Assembly: GCA_022360535.1 (NCBI GenBank)
Contig: JAKSCP010000071.1
Span: forward strand, 1 to 12,306
Source of the DNA: Pseudomonadales bacterium
GTDB lineage: Bacteria; Pseudomonadota; Gammaproteobacteria; Pseudomonadales; Pseudohongiellaceae
Reading direction: 5' to 3'
DNA length: 12,306 nt
Every line of letters starts with the position of its first letter. The stretch's first letter is position 1. The notes under the pieces are model-generated. The model was not told the DNA's origin. It made no database searches and was given only the letters and a program-made list of their open reading frames with translations. Shown here piece by piece: positions 7,830 through 12,306 of this stretch. Both the position numbers and the translations under genes were made by a program.

Positions 7830-8504
7830 ATGAGAGAAGGGGTTTTATTCGCTATTATGCAACGCAGTTCAAGCCCGATGATTTGTTTCGGGCGTCTGAG
7901 GAAGTCAACGATATTGAGTGATGTACAACCGGTGCCGGCCGCCACCGTGGTGCTGGTAAGAAACAATGCAGAGGCGTCGGGAGTCGAGGTGTTACTCCTG
8001 CGACGCAATTCCAAATTGGTCTTTCACGGCGGTCATTGGGTATTTCCCGGGGGCCGAATAGATGCGGCTGACTTTGCAGCAGCCGCTGATGGGTTGGAAT
8101 ACCCCGCTGCACAATTGGCGGCAATCCGCGAGACTCGTGAAGAATCTGGCATTGAGATTCAGATCGAACAATTGATTCACACGGCACACTGGACGACGCC
8201 CCCGAAGCTGCCGCGACGTTTCTGCACCTGGTTTTTCGTCTGTCCACTGCGGGAAGCTGTAGAGGTGACAGTGGATAATGATGAGATTCTGGATTTCCGT
8301 TGGCTATCACCAAATCAGGCCCTGGCTGAAGCCGACGACGAGCAGTTGGTGTTGCCTGGGCCGACTCGAGCTACCCTGCAGAATCTATCCCCCCACCAGG
8401 ACCTCGATGCGCTAGTTCAGGCCGTGACCTCCAGCAATATTCACGTCTTTCCCCGGAACTCTCGCTACTATCGGCCACAAGAAATGGGTTACCAGTCAGA
8501 TTAG
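7830..8504 (+). CDS. NUDIX hydrolase (NUDT19-like, widened Nudix box)
   Basis: A 224-residue NUDIX hydrolase, which would cleave a nucleoside diphosphate linked to another moiety using Mg2+. The domain begins near residue 36 (PAATVVLVRN), with VEVLLLRRN (52-60) and GGHWVFPGGRIDAADF (67-82). The catalytic helix REtREEsGI is at 100-108 (Arg100, Glu101, Glu104, Glu105, Gly107). Between GGR and RE lie about 24 residues rather than the usual 13 or so, including an Ala-rich stretch. This is like NUDT19-type CoA diphosphatases and their bacterial relatives, so a CoA or acyl-CoA substrate is possible but not shown. WTTPPKLPRRFCTWFFV (121-137) also fits that group. The start is uncertain: ATGs at 7830, 7857 and 7878 are all in frame and none has a good ribosome site. 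AGAAGGGG lies about 15 bases before 7857. The TAG stop overlaps a GTG (TAGTG) that opens a doubtful downstream frame. Confidence 0.88.
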   Translation: MREGVLFAIMQRSSSPMICFGRLRKSTILSDVQPVPAATVVLVRNNAEASGVEVLLLRRNSKLVFHGGHWVFPGGRIDAADFAAAADGLEYPAAQLAAIRETREESGIEIQIEQLIHTAHWTTPPKLPRRFCTWFFVCPLREAVEVTVDNDEILDFRWLSPNQALAEADDEQLVLPGPTRATLQNLSPHQDLDALVQAVTSSNIHVFPRNSRYYRPQEMGYQSD

Positions 8505-8867
8505 TGCCCCCCGAAGCTCCCATTGAGCGCGCCACAGGTCCAGAATTTGTGCGGAAATTAGGCCCTGAAAAGGCGAAATCGGGGCAGACCGAGGCAATTC
8601 TCCGACTAATTGTGAAGACCGTCCAAATCTCCTCTGGAGCCAGCGTAAATCCTTGCTTTTCGGGCCTATATAGTGGGATAGTTAAGACCGAAATTTTGAA
8701 GCTTTGCGCTGTCCCCAGGGGCCAGTTGAAAGCCAGAGGAACTCCCTTCGAAGTCAAAATTTCTGCTTCAATTCCGGTCTCAGACAGGGCCCTGCAGAAA
8801 TGACTAACAAGGTGTGGCAATAGGGACATTCAACACTCGCCGACCCGGGTCAGTGCGAGAGCACAAC

Positions 8868-8899
8868 TTGTAACCGCATTGTCTGAATTTTAAACAATG
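8868..8899 (+). promoter_or_regulatory. Possible promoter with overlapping 6-bp inverted repeat upstream of the DUF4175-like gene
   Basis: TTGTAA (8868-8873) and TAAACA (8891-8896) are separated by 17 bases, a plausible sigma-70 pair about 90 bases before the ATG at 8988. Overlapping it, CATTGT (8877-8882) and ACAATG (8894-8899) form an inverted repeat with an 11-base spacer, covering the putative -10. That arrangement would suit a repressor site. Matches are by eye and short, so chance is a real alternative. Confidence 0.3.
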
Positions 8900-8949
8900 A
8901 CGGCGCGGAACAGGGCATGCACAGCCACCGCTAGTCAGTGGTCAGTAAA

Positions 8950-8970
8950 CACTGGTAAGCAGTCACTGGT
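8950..8970 (+). repeat. Two direct CACTGGT repeats just upstream of the DUF4175-like gene
   Basis: CACTGGT occurs at 8950-8956 and 8964-8970, 14 bases apart start to start. A reverse-oriented CAGTG sits at 8936-8940, making CAGTG-N9-CACTG with the first copy. The group ends 17 bases before the ATG and would lie in the 5' leader of the transcript. It may be a regulator site or a small RNA structure; it is too short to be certain. Confidence 0.25.
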
Positions 8971-8987
8971 TAAATTGAAGAGACCTC

Positions 8988-11900
8988 ATGTCTACACCCA
9001 CATTCGAAAGCCTCCGCGAAACCCTGCAACAACTGCGTCGTCGGCGCAGCAATCTGTTCCTCCTGCAACAAAGCAGTCTGCACATCATTGCCCTGGCGTT
9101 AGCAGTCCTGGCTATGAGCCTGGCGGCGATTTGGTTGCAACCAGGCAAAGCTGGCACCACCGTGCTGTTTGTCATCACCCTGGGCATCGCAGCAGCGGTA
9201 TTGCTGCGTTTTTATTGGATGCTCAAGCGGCGGCATACCGATGACCGGGTACTGGCGCACTATGTCGAAGATCATATTCCTGATTTCGAACAGCGGTTAC
9301 TAACTTCCCTGGAATTCACCGAAGAAGATTTACAACAGGGTAAGGCTGGGGTTTCCAAGCAATTTATTCAACAGCTCTGGCAAGACGCCCAGCAGCATGT
9401 GCAGAAACAACAGAAGCAGGTTGAGACAGTAGCGCCAGCGAGTACCTCGTGGATTTCCTTTGCTTCTGCGGTTGGGGTCGTCGCGGTGGTGGCTGTGCTG
9501 TTTCTGACTTCAGAGAGTTTATTCAACGCTGGTTCGCGACTGGCCTGGCCTTTTGCCATCAGTGAACCGCTATTGGTCGAAGAAGTTTTCGCCGACATCG
9601 AAATCAGTGTGGAACCCGGTGATATCGAGATGCAACGGGGTGACAGCGTCACCATCATTGCCCGGGTGGCGAACGCCATGCCCGACACCATCAACCTGCG
9701 CTTACAGAACGACAATGTAAATTGGCGGGATGTGCCAATGAGTCGGGATGGAACGGGTAGCGACAGTGCTTCCTACAGCTATTTCATTCCCGCGCTGCAG
9801 GAAGACACCACTTACTACATCAGTTTCAATGAGCGCGGTGAACAGAACTCTCAACAGTACCGCATCAGTCTGTTCGACCTGCCTCAGATAGAACAGATTG
9901 ACCTGGCCTTTGATTATCCGGACTACACGGGCATTGAAGACATCACAGAAGAAGACAGTGGGGATATGGTGGTACCGGAAGGTACGGTGGTGAATCTGAA
10001 CATCACCTTCAATAAGGCGATCGAACAGGCAGTGGTGCAATTTGAGGAAAGTTTTCGCGATGAAGAGGAAGCAGGCCCAGCGCCAACCCCTTACTCCGAT
10101 TTGCAGCTGACTCTCGACGGCAATGTCGGTACTGCCAGCTTTACCGTGAATCAAGATGGTGTGTATCGGGTTTTCGCCACTGACTTCTCTGGATTGGAGA
10201 GTCAGAATCCACTGGATTACTTCATTCGTTCCATCGAAGACACACCTCCGGAGCTGGCCTTGCAACGTCCGGGTCGAGATCAGGAAGTGATGCCACTGGA
10301 AGAGGTGGTTCTGCAGGTGGATGCCAGCGATGACTATGGACTCAGTGAGTTCACGCTAAATTACAGTGTTGTCGGGGCGGATGAGGTGGAAGTAGATTTT
10401 CTGCCCGAACCGAACGTGCGCAGTGTCACCGGCAATGAGTTGATCTATCTCGAGGATCTGGAAGTGGAACCTGGCGATTTCGTCAGCTACTTCTTAACCC
10501 TTGCGGATAACAACGGATTGGAAGGACCTGCCGAAGTTATTTCCGATATCTATTTTCTACAAATCATTCCTACCGATCAGGAGTTTCGTCGTAACCCGGG
10601 CATGAGCGGCGGTCAGGGTGCGGGCGGTGGACAAGGTGGCGACAGCAGCGCCCTGGTGGCGGTACAGAAAGATATTATCGCCGCGACCTGGAAGTTACGT
10701 AATCGCCAGAACAAAGTGTCGGCGGAAGAATTCTCATCCGATGCTGAGATCATTGCAGAGTCGCAGCGAGAGGCAACTGGCCGTGCGCGCATGTCGATCG
10801 ATCGACTGGCAGAGCGCCTGAATTTTTCCGACGACACCTACGATGCAGCCGTAGAAAACCTGTCTCTTGCCATCGATCAGATGAATTTGGCAGCTGATGA
10901 ACTGGAGCTGGAACAAATCACCAGCGCCTTACAGCCTGAACAACTCGCCCTGCAATACATTCTCAAGGCGGAAGCCAGCATCAATCGCACCAACATCAGC
11001 ATGCAACAAGGCGGTGGCGGCGGTGGAGGTGGCGGTGCCCAGCAGGAACGTGAAGATTTGCGTGAATTGTTTGAGATGGAAATGGGTCAGCTGGAAAACC
11101 GTTATGAAAATCCAAACAGTGCTGGTGGGGGATCGCGAGAGAACCAGGAAGAAGTCAATAAGTTGGAGGAACTCGCCCGTCGCCAGGAGGCGCTAACCCG
11201 GGCTCAACGCAATCTTGCCAGGCGGGAAGAGCAACTCACCGAAGAGCAGAAGCGCAGAGAGTTGGAGCGATTGATGCGCCAGCAGGAACAGCTTAGTCGC
11301 GAAGTCGCCCAGCTCGACCAACAACTTTCTCGTGGCCAACAATCGCGGCAGCAGTCTTCCTCCAGTGGTAGCCAGTCACAGTCGCAAAGCCAATCGCAAT
11401 CTTCATCTTCCAGCGGCAGCGGTGGTCAGCAACAACAGCAGACTGCGTTGCAGCGGGCCGCGCAGCAAATGCAGGAAGCGGCGGAGAGTGATTCTCCTTC
11501 TATTGCTGCCGCACGCAGCCAGAAAGCCCTGGAGAATTTGCGTCAGCAACAGCGGGAACTGAATGAGCAAGGGGAACGTTCAGTTAATCAGTTGGCACAA
11601 AATCTGAGTCAACGTGGTCAGCAATTGCTCGATCAACAACGACAGTTGCAGGAGCAGATCGCAGAAACCAGTCGCCAGCAAGGATTGGGGCAGACTCGAC
11701 AAACGGTACGCAACGACGAGCGTTTGCAAGACCTGATCGAAGCCCAGCAACAGCAACAGCGGGATCTGGAAGAAATCGAAGACATGCTAAGGGCAATTAT
11801 TGCTCGCGGCAGCAATGAAGATCAGCGCCTGATGTCTCAGGCCCAGGCGGCAACCAGAGAACTGCGCCCCATACAGGAAGAAATGCAAACCAGTAGCCGT

Positions 11901-12306
11901 GTGTTGCGCAACGGTATGGTGAATCTTGCCGTAGATATCGAAGAGGAAATCGAAGGCCAGATGGAAGAGCTGGCGCAGTCGTTGGCGGCACTGGACCCGT
12001 CCAATGCCGGCTCACCGTCAGACCAAATTCAGCAAGCAGCCAACGACGCTGAAGCTTTGCGTGAACAAATAGAAGAACTGCAAGATCAGGCTTTAGCTTT
12101 CAATGAGGCAGGGCAACGACCTGGCGGCGGTGTTCCCAGTTTGCGGGAAATGCGCGATCAATTGCAGCGCTCCCAGCAGTTGGCTCAACAACTGCAGCAA
12201 CAGTTACAGGAGCAACAAGCCGGTGGCCAGCAGTCAGGCGGACAACCAGGACAAGCCGCTGGTCGTGGCGGCAGACAACAGATCGGTGGGGCTCGTGGAG
12301 GCGATA
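8988..12306 (+). CDS. Giant DUF4175-like membrane protein with Gln-rich coiled coil, 3' partial
   Basis: The frame is open from ATG 8988 (GAAGAG seven bases upstream) to the window edge: 1106 residues and no stop. Residues 1-30 are basic (RRRR at 17-20). Predicted membrane helices are at 31-50, 56-75 and 154-173. The loop between helices 2 and 3 contains DDRVLAHYVEDHIPDFEQRLL (85-105, a few residues quoted), typical of the DUF4175 group. Residues about 200-530 look beta-rich and extracytoplasmic, with Ig-like stretches such as FDYPDYTG (308-315) and VDASDDYGLSEFTLNY (444-459). A Gly-rich hinge (538-553) leads into helical coiled coil from about 555 to 1078, broken by nine glycines (675-683) and a Gln/Ser tract (784-818). 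The exposed tail is thus probably periplasmic. Function is unknown. Relatives in other phyla often lie with MoxR, DUF58 and VWA genes. Assignment rests on architecture and remembered motifs, not on a search. Confidence 0.8.
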   Translation, partial: MSTPTFESLRETLQQLRRRRSNLFLLQQSSLHIIALALAVLAMSLAAIWLQPGKAGTTVLFVITLGIAAAVLLRFYWMLKRRHTDDRVLAHYVEDHIPDFEQRLLTSLEFTEEDLQQGKAGVSKQFIQQLWQDAQQHVQKQQKQVETVAPASTSWISFASAVGVVAVVAVLFLTSESLFNAGSRLAWPFAISEPLLVEEVFADIEISVEPGDIEMQRGDSVTIIARVANAMPDTINLRLQNDNVNWRDVPMSRDGTGSDSASYSYFIPALQEDTTYYISFNERGEQNSQQYRISLFDLPQIEQIDLAFDYPDYTGIEDITEEDSGDMVVPEGTVVNLNITFNKAIEQAVVQFEESFRDEEEAGPAPTPYSDLQLTLDGNVGTASFTVNQDGVYRVFATDFSGLESQNPLDYFIRSIEDTPPELALQRPGRDQEVMPLEEVVLQVDASDDYGLSEFTLNYSVVGADEVEVDFLPEPNVRSVTGNELIYLEDLEVEPGDFVSYFLTLADNNGLEGPAEVISDIYFLQIIPTDQEFRRNPGMSGGQGAGGGQGGDSSALVAVQKDIIAATWKLRNRQNKVSAEEFSSDAEIIAESQREATGRARMSIDRLAERLNFSDDTYDAAVENLSLAIDQMNLAADELELEQITSALQPEQLALQYILKAEASINRTNISMQQGGGGGGGGGAQQEREDLRELFEMEMGQLENRYENPNSAGGGSRENQEEVNKLEELARRQEALTRAQRNLARREEQLTEEQKRRELERLMRQQEQLSREVAQLDQQLSRGQQSRQQSSSSGSQSQSQSQSQSSSSSGSGGQQQQQTALQRAAQQMQEAAESDSPSIAAARSQKALENLRQQQRELNEQGERSVNQLAQNLSQRGQQLLDQQRQLQEQIAETSRQQGLGQTRQTVRNDERLQDLIEAQQQQQRDLEEIEDMLRAIIARGSNEDQRLMSQAQAATRELRPIQEEMQTSSRVLRNGMVNLAVDIEEEIEGQMEELAQSLAALDPSNAGSPSDQIQQAANDAEALREQIEELQDQALAFNEAGQRPGGGVPSLREMRDQLQRSQQLAQQLQQQLQEQQAGGQQSGGQPGQAAGRGGRQQIGGARGGD
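11010..11036 (+). repeat. Nine-glycine tract within the DUF4175-like gene
   Basis: Nine consecutive Gly codons encode residues 675-683 between two helical segments. The codons are mixed (GGC, GGT, GGA), so this is not a pure triplet repeat and looks kept as a flexible hinge at the protein level. Confidence 0.8.
11337..11441 (+). repeat. Gln/Ser low-complexity tract within the DUF4175-like gene
   Basis: Residues 784-818 consist almost only of Gln, Ser and Gly, including alternating SQSQSQSQSQS (796-806) and QQQQQ (814-818). Codons are mixed (CAA/CAG; TCA, TCG, TCT, TCC, AGC, AGT), arguing against recent slippage. It separates two coiled-coil blocks and probably acts as a disordered linker. 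Confidence 0.8.

Larger units (their letters stand above)
8505..8987. other. Gene-poor interval of about 480 bases, no supported gene
   Basis: No known domain or RNA is recognised here. Two mutually exclusive open frames exist. One is on the plus strand, 8504-8803: 99 codons, GTG start overlapping the NUDIX stop as TAGTG, no Shine-Dalgarno. The other is on the minus strand, 8371-8829: 152 codons, overlapping the NUDIX 3' end by 134 bases. Both have no recognisable motif, and both use CTA, ATA, AGG, AGA and GGA codons more than their neighbours do. I do not call either. The last 120 bases hold a possible promoter and short repeats ahead of the next gene. The interval could be a decayed gene, an untranslated RNA or a transferred fragment. 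Confidence 0.5.

Noticed and set aside
8371..8829. Minus-strand open frame of 152 codons downstream of NUDIX
   Set aside because: It overlaps the conserved NUDIX C-terminus by 134 bases, lacks a Shine-Dalgarno and has no recognised domain. It is mentioned as a possibility in the orphan interval but not called.
9702..10265. Minus-strand open frame of 187 codons inside the giant DUF4175-like gene
   Set aside because: The plus frame is open for over 3.3 kb with consistent protein architecture; the minus frame has no ribosome site or motif.
11337..11441. Tandem-repeat locus or CRISPR-like array in the Gln/Ser region
   Set aside because: The periodicity comes from amino-acid composition with varied codons; there are no repeated units with spacers.

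Overview
The window comes from a gammaproteobacterium, probably marine or environmental. The SecD and SecF sequences follow the Escherichia coli proteins closely throughout. GC content looks moderate, near 50% by eye, and TTG start codons are used. I cannot place it below class. There are no rRNA, tRNA, CRISPR or transposon signatures.

Layout, left to right. (1) 1-2575: the 3' part of secD (its start lies before the window) and a complete secF, the proton-driven SecDF partner of the Sec translocon. (2) 2748-5006: a long secreted MltD-type lytic transglycosylase with a GH23 domain and three or four LysM repeats. (3) 5003-6136, minus strand: a bacterial homologue of the eukaryotic tRNA-queuosine mannosyltransferase (QTMAN/GTDC1, DUF3524). 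Its stop codon overlaps that of the transglycosylase in a shared CTAG. (4) 6224-6844 plus and 6869-7741 minus: a glutathione S-transferase and an SDR dehydrogenase resembling the (3R)-hydroxyacyl-CoA dehydrogenase domain of peroxisomal multifunctional enzyme 2. They converge on a perfect 11-bp inverted repeat. (5) 7830-8504: a NUDIX hydrolase with a widened Nudix box, resembling the NUDT19 type. (6) 8505-8987: about 480 bases with no gene I can support, ending in a possible promoter and short repeats. (7) 8988 to the end: a very large DUF4175-like membrane protein, open at the right edge, with three predicted membrane helices, a beta-rich extracytoplasmic part and about 550 residues of Gln-rich coiled coil.

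How they relate. SecDF and the transglycosylase both serve the cell envelope but are separated by 172 bases with a possible promoter, so they are probably separate units. In many gammaproteobacteria secDF follows queA-tgt-yajC, the last steps of queuosine synthesis. That places the QTMAN homologue within a few kilobases of the genes that would make its substrate, if the usual order holds upstream. The GST, SDR and NUDIX genes look like ordinary small-molecule metabolism, each with its own promoter region.

The two most novel elements are the bacterial QTMAN homologue and the giant DUF4175-like protein. Relatives of the latter often sit with MoxR ATPase, DUF58 and VWA/BatA-type genes, but such partners would lie beyond the right edge and are not seen here.
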